This document shows, piece after piece, positions 12,300 through 23,227 of a DNA stretch of 64,000 bases. Position 1 is the stretch's first letter, and the number at the start of each line of letters is the position of its first letter. This DNA is from Diphasiastrum complanatum (taxonomy: Eukaryota; Streptophyta; Lycopodiopsida; Lycopodiales; Lycopodiaceae), in contig CM055093.1 of the NCBI GenBank assembly GCA_029204225.1, positions 7,141,315 through 7,205,314 on the forward strand. Direction: 5' to 3'. Both the position numbers and the translations under genes were made by a program. The notes beneath the pieces are model-generated. The model was not told the origin of the DNA. It did not search any database and worked only from the letters and a program-made list of their open reading frames with translations.

Positions 12300-14312
12300 A
12301 GCAAAAGAGAAAGGGTGGTGCTACTTGCTTTGTAACTTTCATTGATGATTTCACTAGATTTACTTGGGTATATCTTCTAGCTTCAAAATCTATGGTGTTT
12401 GACTATTTCCTAAAGTTCAAAGCTCTAGTTGAAAAGCAATTTTCTTACAAAATCAAGATTCTTAGAAGTGATGGAGGTGGTGAGTACACTTCCAATAAAT
12501 TTCATGATTATTGTGAGCTTGAAGGCATTAAAAGAGAGTTTTTTTGTGCATATACACCATCTCAAAATGGGGTGCTGAAAGAAAGAATAGAACACTGTGT
12601 GAATGTGCCAAAACCATTAGAATTGAGGCATCCTTGCCAAAAGACTTTTGGGGTGAGGCTATCAATTGTTCAAACTATCTTTGCAATAGACTCCCTCATG
12701 TTGCACTTGGAGGAAAGTCACCATATGAAGCACTCTATTTGAAGAAACCTAAGGTTGATCACCTTAGAGTATTTGGATGCATATGCTTTATCCATATTCT
12801 CTTGAAAACGAGAAAGAAGGATGATCCTTCTGCAAGCAAAGGAGTAATGGTTGGATATTCATCCAACAAGAAAGCCTATCGAATCTACATGCTCTCTACC
12901 TCTAAAGTAATTGATAGTAGAGATGTAGTTTTTCATGAAGAAGAAAAGTCCAATCTTGGAGGGGCCGAAATCAAGCAACCTCAAAATCTATCACCTATTT
13001 TTATTGAAGACAATCAACATATGGAGGAGTCACTTATGCTTATTTTGTTTCTCATGAGGAGCCCAAAGATGTTCAAGAAGCCCTCAATACCAAGGAGTGG
13101 TATGAGGCCATGAAGATTGAATATGATGTCTTGATCACCAACCACACATGGGAGCTAGTGGATCCACCACCTTACATGCATATCATTGGATGCAAGTGGT
13201 TGTTCAAAATCAAGTACAATCATGATGGCTCCATCAACAAATACGGCAAGATTATGTGCTAAAGGCTTTGCACAAATATATGGCCTTGACTATGAAGAAA
13301 CCTTTGCTCCTGTAGCAAAGATGGTGACAATAAGAATCATAATTTCTCTTGCCTTGTTTTTTAAGTGGAAACTGTTTCAACTTGATGTCTCCAATGCTTT
13401 TTTGAATGGCTATCTTGAGGAGGAGATATACATGGAATAGCCTCAAGGATTTATCAAGGATAAATCTAAGGTGTGTTTGCTATTTAGAAGTCTTTATGGC
13501 TTAAAGCAAGCACCTAGATCATGGTATTCAAGACTCAACAACTTTCTACTTTCATTAGGATTTGTGCTTAGTGACTATGATCCTTCTATGTACTTTAAGT
13601 TTGATGGTAGTAATATTGTCATTCTTCTAATCTATGTAGAGGAAATTATTCTTAGTGGAAGTTGTTTGATGCTAGTTCAAAAAACCAAAGATGCACTAGG
13701 AAAAGAATTTAAAATGCAAGATCTAGGAGAGATCCATTACATTTTGGGCCTTGAGATTGATTTTCATGAAGAGTATGCTTTTATTTGTCAATCTAGATAT
13801 GTTTTTTTCTATGTTGAGAAAATTCAATATGCAAACTTGTAAAGGCATAGATACTCCCATGGAGTAACATGTAAAAGATCCTATTAAAGGTGATGAAAGA
13901 TCCTTCGAGGACATCACATTTTTATAGGAGTCTTATAGGCTCTTTAATTTGGCTTACTATCACTAGACCCGATTTGAGCTATTGTGTGCACAAATTGAGT
14001 CAATTTATGGAAGATCCCAAGATCCAACATTGGAAGATGGCCAAGAGAGTTCTAAGATATGGTTTATTGTACAAGAATGAAGATCTAACCATTGTTGGCT
14101 ATTCAGATTCCAATTTTGCAAGTGATAAAATGGGTCGGAAGTCCATTAATGCATATACTATCTTTCTTGGAGGCAATCTTGTGTCTTGGCTTTCAAAGAA
14201 GCAAGATACCATATCTCTATCATCTTGTGAGGCCGAGTACAAAGCACTCACTACAACAACTAAAGAGGTGCTTTGGATCAAGAGGTTAATCATGGAGCTA
14301 TATCACCATAAA
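12300..14312 (+). pseudogene. copia relic A: integrase, RT, RNase H, without gag or protease
   Basis: Order is integrase core from FVTFIDDF (12330) with the second catalytic Asp in RSDGGGEY, a one-base frameshift near 12565 just before the catalytic Glu block, integrase C-terminal part to about 13110, RT from about 13180, and RNase H from 13930 to 14312 (SDSNFAS, SLSSCEAEYKAL). The first integrase Asp, all of gag and the protease are absent. The RT active site reads YVEE at 13636-13647 in place of YVDD. A stop at 13438 splits the RT. It is non-functional. Its right end runs straight into a minus-strand element's leader. Confidence 0.85.
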
Positions 14313-14343
14313 TGAAAATCTTACTAAAAATAATAGCCAACTA

Positions 14344-14355
14344 GCTCTGATACCA
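14344..14355 (-). promoter_or_regulatory. copia primer binding site, minus-strand element
   Basis: The minus strand reads TGGTATCAGAGC and abuts an LTR start (TGTAAAA) at 14356. The internal part of this minus-strand element has been lost and replaced by relic A. Confidence 0.8.
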
Positions 14356-14707
14356 TGTAAAAAAAGTGGATCTTGAATGGATCCAAACTCCCAAAATGCT
14401 TGGCTAAGATCTTTGCACAACAAGCTACAAAAGCTAGAAATGGCAAAGTATCCTAATGCTACCTTTGATACACATGAACTTGACAAAGCATTCAAGAGAC
14501 AAAAGAAGCTAATAAAAGGTACTGATGGCAGCCAAAAACAATAGCATACCAGCCCTACAACAGCAGCCCTACCACTTTTGGAAACCTCTTAAGATCATAC
14601 ACAAAAGCTTGAAGACAATACACAAAGCAATGCTCTCAATGGAGGAAGAAACTGTGACGATGATCTATTGATCTCTCTCAACAATACAATAAGTTTCTCC
14701 AACCTGG
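14356..14707 (-). repeat. truncated 5' LTR of a minus-strand copia
   Basis: Closely similar to the complete LTR at 27345-27983 and more distantly to the LTRs at 35326 and 41097. The shared order starts with GTGGATCTTGAATGGATC, followed by matching blocks. It stops after TTTCTCCAACCTG at about 14707, roughly halfway through the LTR. Confidence 0.75.
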
Positions 14708-14730
14708 TGCCAAATCCCTCTCACTTAACA
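14708..14730 (-). repeat. scrap of gypsy LTR, inverted
   Basis: GGTGCCAAATCCCTCTCACTTA is the reverse complement of part of the gypsy LTR at about 28153-28180. It is only about 22 bp, but exact, and it sits at a junction between two copia pieces. Confidence 0.4.
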
Positions 14731-15511
14731 AGGCTTAGAATTGTCTTGGAATCTTCTTAGTGTAAGTCAAATGCTTGACAAGGGGTTCAAAGTGGAGTTT
14801 GATGGTGATGCTTGTTTAATCAAGAAGGAGGATGAATTGATTGCAAAAGGGAAGAGCAAGGGAAATTGTTCAAACTTGATGCTTGTGTTGTTACTAACCA
14901 AGTTGGATGTATGGAAAATGAGCAATTGTCAATGAAGGATGTATGGCACAAGAGATTGGGGCATCTCAACTACAAGTCATTGGAGGTGATGGCAAAGAGG
15001 CAACTTGTTTTTGGTCTTCCCAATCATGTTTTTGAGCAATGTGCTTTGTCAAATTCACATAGGTTACCTTACAAGAGATCTACATCAAGGTCGCGTAAGC
15101 CTTTTCAACTTGTGCATTCAGATATTCATGGTGTTACTACAATTATCAATGGAGGTTCTAAGATGTATGTGACTTTTATTGATGATTTTAGTAGATCTTG
15201 TTGGGTTTATCTACTAAAGAGCAAAGATGAGGTGTTTGATGTCGTTGTCAAGTTCAACATGGCAAGGAAGTTCAATTTTCTACAAAGATCAAGTGCTTGA
15301 GGAGTGAAAATGGTGGTGAGTACATTTCTACAAGTTCAAAGCATTTTGTGATGCAAATGAGATCAAGAGGGAGTACACAAGCCCAAGGACACCACAAGAA
15401 AATGGTGTAGTCAAGAGGAAGAATAGAATCTTATATGAAGGTGCCAATGCCATGAGCTTAGGTGAAAATCTTCCTAAATCCTTTTGGGATCAAGCTTTGT
15501 TGTGTGCTAAT
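14731..15511 (+). pseudogene. copia pre-integrase and integrase fragment
   Basis: Plus-strand relic covering the end of protease, the GAG-pre-integrase zinc region (WHKRLGHLNYKSLEVMAK) and the integrase core. The first catalytic Asp is kept in LVHSDIHG. The second block reads RSENGGEY (Asp to Glu) and the third reads NGVVKRKN (Glu to Lys). A stop at 15298 follows a frameshift. Similarity ends at DQALLCAN near 15511. No LTR is attached. Confidence 0.8.
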
Positions 15512-15946
15512 TAGGGTTTTTGGTTCGGATGCACGTTTCGCTGTGAGTATTGAACTGTTTGGAGCCTAGTTTAGTCCTATAGGTTCTTCTCGGCGTGTAG
15601 CATAGGACGGAACAAAAGCTCTAAAAAATAGACATCGTTCAGCGACACTAGACCAATTCTCAGAAATGTTGGAAAGTAGTCTATTTAGTGGCATTTCTCT
15701 CGACAAAAAGAACAAACGACATCGAAATTGAAATGCAAATGGTCCTGTGAGTTCGTGTCGAGCCTACAAACCTATGGACACCTCCCATCGAAGTTCTAAC
15801 CGTTTTTTACTAAATCCAACCAATTTTTGGCTTGACGGGCTTGGAATCCCAGCACTACGTTTAAGATTTAGGGTTAAGGCCAAGGTGTGCGATTTTAAGT
15901 GTGTGGTATTCCGCATCTGGTGTCAAACGCTTTGTCAAGAATAGTC
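15512..15946. other. no gene recognised
   Basis: Sequence of more balanced composition between two copia pieces. No family recognised. Confidence 0.35.
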
Positions 15947-16799
15947 ATGTTAAAAATATCACTTTCAACTCGATGTACCTTGTAGATCTGAAGATAATTG
16001 ATCTTAATAGGATCTCACAAATGTGGAGTCTATTCCCACGTGTGAAAGAATGTACGTAAGTCACTTTATAAAGTTAGATTGATTTTAGCTTGATTTACAC
16101 TAGTATGAAATTAACCTTTGAGTAGAATCTTGAAAATGGTCAAATGGTCAAACTTTATGTAAATAGATTGGACTTCCATGTGAATGAGTTATTACTCACA
16201 CATTTCAAGATACCATTCACATGTGTGGATAAGCTTCTAGATGATAAGATAAAAAGATTTCATTAGATCCTATTTTATAGAGAATATTCCTATAAATGTG
16301 GAAGACTAGCTTTTGTTTTCTAGCCAAAGAGAATAGTCAACTTTGGGAAATGAGCACATATGGCTTCCCATTGGTGGATCTTGATGACTAGGAACTTTTC
16401 ACACGTGTGAAGGCTTGCTAGACAGTACACAGTTCGTGGATGTACTTGATCTATAAAGGGATCAACCAAATCAATGAGAAGTTGATGTGACATTGACAAA
16501 TTCTAATCTTGCTTGTATTTTCCACATTTGTCTTGAGTTTTTATGATTGAAATGCATTTGTAAGCTTGTGTACTTTACTCTCTGTAAACAGGCCATACCG
16601 GTACTATCTTTCACATGTGTAAGGCCGCTCATCCATGTTTTTAATCATTTGATCCATTGCTCTTGCTTAAATCATAGTGTAAAGCATCTAGATCAAGATC
16701 TGACACCTAGAACTTGATAGATCTTTGGATTAAGCAATCAATAACTCTTAATGATTCATAAATTCAATCATATTTGTCTTTTTTCTCTGAAAATTGACA
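15947..16799 (+). repeat. putative 5' LTR of copia relic B
   Basis: Ends TTGACA directly before a primer binding site at 16800. The proposed left end TGTTAAAA is tentative. Contains at least four CACRTGTG-type motifs, including a perfect 14-bp palindrome TTCACACGTGTGAA at 16398-16411, and a TATAAAGG box near 16453. Confidence 0.45.
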
Positions 16800-16811
16800 T
16801 GGTATCAGAGT
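16800..16811 (+). promoter_or_regulatory. copia primer binding site, one mismatch
   Basis: TGGTATCAGAGT, last base changed from the consensus. It abuts the CA end of the preceding LTR-like segment and faces a gag start about 545 nt downstream. Confidence 0.65.
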
Positions 16812-17354
16812 GATCTAAATGATTAATAAGTACTTGTGAAATCGTTTTTTTAGTTTTACTTGAGAGGGCGAGTTCAAGGAGAGAGGTATCATCATTATTT
16901 TTGGTCAAGATCGATTTGTGGTCTGCTGAAGTACTGTCCCACACGTGTGAAACCGTACAAACAACCTTCAATATAATTTTTCATTAGGTATTATGACCCA
17001 AAAAAGTTGATTAGTCCAAAATTCAAGGTTTTTAGTGCATTGTCTAGATCTAGGTTCAATCTATTGAATGCTAATGATCATATAGTGATTTGAGTCATTG
17101 AAGCAATTCATTTTGAAGCATTAGATCAGATCTATAAGGCTGATTTGTTTAGATCTTAAGTGTGTGTGAAATATCAAACAAAATTGAACTAGAATCAATT
17201 TTTTGGAGGAGTGATTCGCTAGGATATTTGTAGTTGATCTATTATACTCTAGGATTGATTGGGCCGAGATTAGAAGCTTTTTGAAAGCTAGAAATCTATC
17301 TTAGATCACGCTTTATCAAGAGATCATTGTGTATCTCATAGGATTTCATTCACA

Positions 17355-19725
17355 ATGACATCCATGGGTGGATATATGTTAGAATCTAGTGAGAAACTAA
17401 CTTCCACAAAACTATTCCATTTGGAAAGTAAGGATGGAATCACTACTAGTGGTTCATGATCTCTTTGATATTGTTTTATGAGTTGAGGAAGAGCCTCAAG
17501 CTACCCAAGAACAACTAAAATACAAAAGGAGATTAGATTAGCCCTACATTGCTTAAGTTAAATGTAAACAAGGACCTCTTGAAAGAGGTGGCTTCTTGTA
17601 CCACATCAAAGAGGCTTGGGATTCACTAAAGAAAATTTATGAATCCCAATAACACTTCAAGAGTGCTTATGCTAAGAAACTTGATCTTGCAAAGCATGAG
17701 GGGAAGTGGAGGAAAATGGACAAGAGAATGTCCTAAAGGATAAAATCTTAAGCAAAGAATTGGGATCTATAGGAGAGAAGATCCAACCACAATGAACTAG
17801 TACAAGTAATTTTGAATGGATTAGGAGATGAGTTCTCTATCTAGTTCAATCTTTTGCTATTCAAACCAACTTCCATCAATTGAAAAATTGCATAATGTTT
17901 TTGTGGCCGAGGAGTAGGCTTCTACACCTCAAAACAAAAATGGGATCCTTATCACTACATAATGGTGATGAGAAAGCAAACTTCAATCCAAAGGCAAAAG
18001 AAGACTCATCCTTTCAAGAAGATCCAAGACAAGGAGGCGAGGAAAGGATGGAGGATCTACCTCCAAAGGAAGCAAAAGAACAAAGCCAAGCTAAAGTGTT
18101 TCTTTTGATGGGAAGAATGGACCTTTGCTTCCGAACTGCTATAAGAAGAAGAATGCACAAGGGAGTGAAGATCAAGACAATCTTGCACAAGGGGAGAGGA
18201 AGAGGATGGCTTCAACACATCCTATGGTAGCATCTACACCAACATCAAGCCAAGAGACATGGTGGATTGATAGTGGGGCCACATGTCATTCAACAAGCAT
18301 TATTTTTCTAATCTACTTTTTGTAATGATTCTAAGAAATCAATCTACACTGCTAGTGATCAAGAATGCAAGATAGATGGCATAGGATCTATTCCATTATG
18401 CTTAGGATCATCTAAGAGGATAGATCTTGATAAAAATTTGTATGTTCCATCCATTACAAAACTTGCTTAGTGTTGGTCAATTAATGGACAATGGATTAGA
18501 TGTACATTTCAAGAATGGAGTGTGTTCCATCTTGAAAAATGATAAGTGCATAGCTAGTGGCATTAAGCAAGGAAGGCTCTTTAAGTTGGATGCTAATATG
18601 GCTATTGAAAGTGTGAATATGGTTAGGGAGGAGTTGACTCAAGTGGAGCTTTGGCACAAAAGATTGGGCCATCCTAATCTTCAATCAGTGGAATCCATGG
18701 CATCAAAGGAGGTAGCTCTCATCCTACAAAAAGCTTTCAAGAAGTGTGGCAAAGTGTGTGAGGCATGTGGCCTTGCAAAGTCACACAAGACTTCCTACAA
18801 GAGATCGTTAACAAGATCTACCTCACCTTTAGATCTTACCCATCACTTTTTGGGGGGAGGCCATAACTTGTGCTAATTACTTATGTAATAGGCTTCTTAA
18901 TAATGCTATTGGTGGTTAAGGAAGAGCCTATATGGCTTGAAGCAAGCACCTAGAGCTTTGTACTCTAGGTTGCATGATTTTCTCTACTCTCTTGGCTTTG
19001 TGATTTAGCTCTTATGAGCTTTCTTTGTACATCAAATGTAATGATGGAAAGATCATCATTTTAGTACTTTATGTTGATATCATATTGACAGGACATGATG
19101 GTGAAGACATAAGAAATGTTAAAGCTTCTTTGTCTAGTGAATTCAAGATGGTAGATCTAGAACTTCTTAAGTTCATACTTGGAGTAGAAGTTACTAGAGG
19201 TAGTGATTTATTTTTATAAGTCAATCAAAGTATGCTACTTCCATTCTTGAAAGGTTTGGCATGAAAGATTGTAAGGGATTGACACTCCTATGGAGCAAAT
19301 TTGTAAAGTTACTAATGATTGTGATGAAGCATCCTTTGAGGATATCACACTATTTAGGAAGTTAATAATCTATTTGCTAGACCAGATTTGAGGTATAGTG
19401 TAAGCAAGTTAAGTCAATATATGCAAGGTCCTATGATGCATCATTGGAAAAGTGCCAAGAGAGTGCATAGATATGTCTCTTCTACTAGATTTTTTGGCAT
19501 TCTCTATCAAGGATCTAACTTGTACTTGAGAGCATTTTTAGATTCAGATTTTGCAGGAGACAAGATGGATAGAAGATCGATAAGTGCATTTGTCACTTTT
19601 CTTTGTGGAGGAGCGATATCTTGGCTTTCAAAAAAACAAGATACAATTTCTCTTTCCTCTTGTGAAGCCGAGTACAAGGCATTGACTTCAACAACCAAAG
19701 AACTCCTATGGCTAAGAAGATATAA
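17355..19725 (+). pseudogene. copia relic B: gag to RNase H with internal deletions
   Basis: Gag starts at the ATG at 17355 (MTSMGGYMLESSEKL), matching the start of the intact copia Gag at 39929. Gag is full of stops. Protease is marked by WWIDSGATCHS near 18262 (active-site DSG). The pre-integrase zinc region is at about 18650-18840. Most of the integrase is missing, since pre-integrase joins the integrase C-terminal FWGEA-like block at 18846. RT is shortened and its active site reads YVD-IILTG near 19071, so one Asp codon is lost. RNase H is well kept to 19725. No 3' LTR is found. Confidence 0.85.
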
Positions 19726-21428
19726 TCATGGATATATAATAAAATATAGCACATGCATACTTGTTTTTCAATCACGAAGCAAAAATCCGTAAGGTTTCTA
19801 CGAATGAAAAGCTCCAGCGACTGACTTTGTTAGCTCAAAAACTAAGATGGACCGGCTTAGTACTAAACCAAAAAGACTAGAGCTCAGATCAGAGAATGTG
19901 TTCTCTTCCATCCTTCCTTTTCCGCTCGAACAACCCTTTTTCAAGCACAGCCCATATCACGATCCGAAGATTATTCGGCAACACAGCAGGACCTGGATCC
20001 ATGATGCTTTGGCAGCTCCATTCTGAAAAATGGGATCAGGAAACTTGAAGCCACTACCTCCTCAAACAACAGTTTCTACACGGCTCGTCTTCTCAGAATT
20101 CGTCTTATCACAAACAGAGCTGCATTGTCTCATGTTGATCCTCGTTCCTTCTAACACGAAGACAATTGTGCTACATCCTATCACTAATTTCAGCTTCAAG
20201 AATTGCAAGAAACGACTGCCAATAAAGTTACCACATTCAAATGAGTAAAATTTCGATCCCACTTCATGTTCCTAATAGAAAATCATGAACGTTCAACCTT
20301 TATTCCTCAGTAACATATAGATTTATGATAAGGAAAATAGATTCCATGAGATACACTCGAATCGAAGCGGAACATGAAAACAAATATCGCTTCTAGGCAT
20401 GAACCTTTATATGAAGCTGATGCTCTTACATCCTCAACGACAAAACATTCCTAGAAATAATCAAAGAAAGAACTCTTGCCTCTCAAGCTCGTGATCCTAG
20501 CCAAAGAAACTATGATCCTGGGACAGTTCCTTGTTGGGATTATCTACTTCAGGTTGAAGGAACAATTGCCCAAATTTCTCATCTCCAAAACTTAAATCAT
20601 AGGTGTCATAATAAATTCTCTATGCTTTAAGGCCATTTATCAAAGGTGTTATAGGATATCTAAGGTATTCAAAAACTTAAATCATAGGTGTGAGCATAAG
20701 TTCTCTATGCTTCAAGACCATTTATCAAACATGTTATAAGGGTTGTCAGTAGAGGACTACAAAATATTCCCAAGTTTTGAGGGATTAGAGGGCTCTAAAC
20801 AATGAGAAAATATATATCCAACTTCCTCATATTCAAAAATAAAAATTTTATTTCAACCAAAAAGAATGTCTCTCCTTGGTGTGCATGAAACTTAAGAGTA
20901 TTTGAATCCTATATTTCAAGAACTTTATAGCCTTAAATCCTATATAGCCTTGAATCCTAAGAGTACTTGAATCCTATATAGCCTTGAATGAATACATATT
21001 AGAACTTTTCTAAAGTAGCTTTAATTTTTAGCTAGAAATAAAACAAAAAATCGAATGTTAGGCCAATTTAGAGCTTTAAAAATTTGAAGCCTCCTTAATC
21101 AATGTTGCTGATAAGTTCCAGAAAGTACCTAGACAAACAATTGGTTCTCAAAATCTATTCATAAAGTGGTTTTGCAACCTCCTCAAAGCAGCTAGCTAGT
21201 TTCAATCCTGTGAGAGTAACGCTTCTGGACCTTTGGCAACAACGCTTTCCAGTGAAAACACCTAAACATTGACAAAATAAAAGGTTTCAAAAAAACTTCA
21301 ATCTCACCAAAAGTAATGCTTCTTAACAAAAAGAATTACTCACTTAGAAGCAACCCTGTGTAGCTGGCACTGTGTACTCGAAGCCTCGAGGTAGAAGCTC
21401 CACCTGGTTGTATGTTATTTGAACTTAC
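19726..21428. other. no gene; short tandem duplications
   Basis: No protein family recognised. An 85-bp direct repeat (AAACTTAAATCATAGGTGT at 20588 and 20673) covers about 20588-20755. A second small tandem repeat built on TTGAATCCTATAT lies at 20896-20990. The segment 19796-20260 has a different, less AT-rich composition from its neighbours, but I cannot identify its source. Confidence 0.4.
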
Positions 21429-21680
21429 ATGGCGGCCTCCTCCTCTCTCTCTTCGCGGATCGCTACTTTGTTCCGATTGCTATGGCCTCAGCCTCAGCCT
21501 CAGCTTGAGGCGGACGATCTGCTGCGATCCAGAAGGCTGCTGGAGCCCTTGCAGCTTTTGCCTGCCACGAAAGGTTTTGTGGTGGCTCTGCCCTTCCCGA
21601 TCGTCCAGCCCGGGTTGTCTACCTTCTGGCTACTCATTATCTGTCTGAGAGATTTGTTGTTGATGTTGCGAGCTTGGTGA
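21429..21680 (+). other. unrecognised ORF in a GC-richer island
   Basis: 83 codons from an ATG (MAASSSLSSRIATLFRLLWP), ending in a stop at 21680. An overlapping frame is equally protein-like (PDRPARVVYLLATHYLSERF, continuing to about 21705), so which frame is genuine is unclear. The N-terminal Ser/Arg composition could suit an organelle transit peptide, but this is inference. The island differs sharply in GC from surrounding repeats, which suggests a host gene or captured gene fragment. Confidence 0.3.
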
Positions 21681-21984
21681 AGTGTGTCGCTCCCCAGTCG
21701 TTGTAGCGCAGATTGATCATAATAATTTGTCAATTTTGAAAGCAGGGTATCAGATTCTTGAAAACCCTAGGTATGCTGATGTTTTCACGACTCCTATCCA
21801 TATTGTTGGGCAATGTTTTCTAGCACAGAGATCCGAGCTCCTATGAGAGTGTTGCGGGAGCTTATGTTTTGCAGATTATATTTGGAACAAATTTCTTTGG
21901 TCATGTTTTTGCTGTTAAGCAAGCGGCTGTAGACGCGGGGTCTTCTTTCACCTATATTGTAGCCCCGCGCCAGTTGATCCCGAT

Positions 21985-22158
21985 GTTGATCAAGACACTG
22001 GTTCTATTGGAAATCATCCAGATGGTATCACTATAGCAAATGCAATAAAAAGTTTCACAGATTTCTCTCAAAAGAATATGTCTATCAACGGTAGATGGAT
22101 TTCTTCCAAGAAGACGACATACGTACTTCCTGATGGCTTATCTTTGATCAAGCCTAGT
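21985..22158 (+). other. unrecognised coding-like stretch
   Basis: Open frame reading DTGSIGNHPDGITIANAIKS and onward, without stops for about 60 codons. It has a protein-like composition but no family that I recognise. It could be an exon of the same host gene as the exon-like segment at 22985-23227, interrupted by the antisense STIG1-like remnant. Frames differ between segments. Confidence 0.25.
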
Positions 22159-22611
22159 CTACCGGTGTTTCGGATTGAAGCTATTCTGCTTCACTTCATC
22201 GTAGCCAACTAATCCATAGCCACACATGCTGAACTCGCATTTCCCATTTTCAGGACAGCCTGTTTCACAGCTACCACAATGATACCTATTGTTCAATAAA
22301 TCTGTACATTCATCATAGCAGCATGTTAAACCATATTTGCATGAACTTCCACACCCACCGTAGTGGTCCTTGTCACTGTAGGTGCCATGGCAGAAAGTAT
22401 TCCAGCAACATGTTGTCCCGCCTCCGGGATTCTTCGAAGGATCAAGGCAAACGCTGGCGTTCTTGAAGCACCACACATAATGCCACTTGCTTTCTGCAAT
22501 GTAATTTACCTTCACAAAATTTGAATGTGCTGCCAACTCCAACATGTTTCTAGCAACAACACAGTCTATTGTCTCTGCTAAAACTGACAGGAAAGCCGAT
22601 TTCAAGCTCAA
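22159..22611 (-). pseudogene. STIG1-like cysteine-rich protein remnant
   Basis: The minus-strand frame carries the two Cys modules of the plant STIG1 family: TTCCWNTFC, CGSSCKYGLTCCYDEC, HCGSCETGC and a CEFSMCGYG C-terminus. STIG1 proteins are small secreted Cys-rich proteins. In the first module the usual NCG reads HYG, so one conserved Cys is now Tyr. The frame begins right after an in-frame TGA; its first ATG lies inside, at the residue before LELAAHSN, and no convincing signal peptide follows it. This suggests a 5'-truncated copy or a last exon. Flanking open stretches run on the opposite strand. Confidence 0.7.
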
Positions 22612-22984
22612 TCAATCCACAAAAACCCTTCATTATATGACTCGTATCTAAAATTCTACGCCAAAGTAACGAGCTCATAGTCTACAAGAAGTATGACCTG
22701 AAGCTTGGCTCCATCTATTGCATTGCTACAGAATACGTTGTGGAAAGATCAAGAACAAAATTCTTTGCATGTTGGAAATGCTTCAGAATTGGGATTTTGT
22801 TTGTCCCTCGTACGCTCTTCCTTTCTACTCCTTGCTTCCTGTTTTGGAAGAGTGTTTTGGAAGAGGGTTTGGTCACTATACCTGGCCTAGGCAGTCTTCT
22901 TAGTTCTATTCAGAAAGTTCTTTTGGATGTGCAAAATGGAAGACAGATAGTAACCCTAAAGCCTTTCCTCCTCTTCTTTCACAG

Positions 22985-23227
22985 TCTGCGAGTTTTGATC
23001 AGTTATGTTATGAGGATAAGTGCCATGTTCTTGCCCAAGCTCTACAAAGCCAAGCTAGAAACGGCCTGGCCGCTTTGGCCGAAGGATGCGTTATCTCTCT
23101 AGAAGATGAGGAAGAGGAGAATCCCCCGGAGGCTGTGGAGAGCTCCACTGGTGGGGTGTTGGAAAAGCCAGTGATCATGGTAGGAGCAAGAGCTGCAGCT
23201 GCCATGGGCTTGACATCCCTCTACAAG
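22985..23227 (+). other. exon-like segment of an unrecognised gene
   Basis: Preceded by a good acceptor (TTCTTTCACAG ending at 22984) and followed by a GT donor (CTACAAG then GTATTT). The 243 bp are exactly 81 codons in phase 0 without stops. The encoded piece is acidic in the middle (LEDEEEENPPEA) and ends in ARAAAAMGLTSLYK. The same frame extends leftward through one stop at 22900 to about 22720. I do not recognise the product. Confidence 0.4.

Noticed and set aside
19796-20560. Inserted organellar (mitochondrial) DNA
   Set aside because: Composition differs from the surroundings, but I recognise no organellar gene and cannot search for it.
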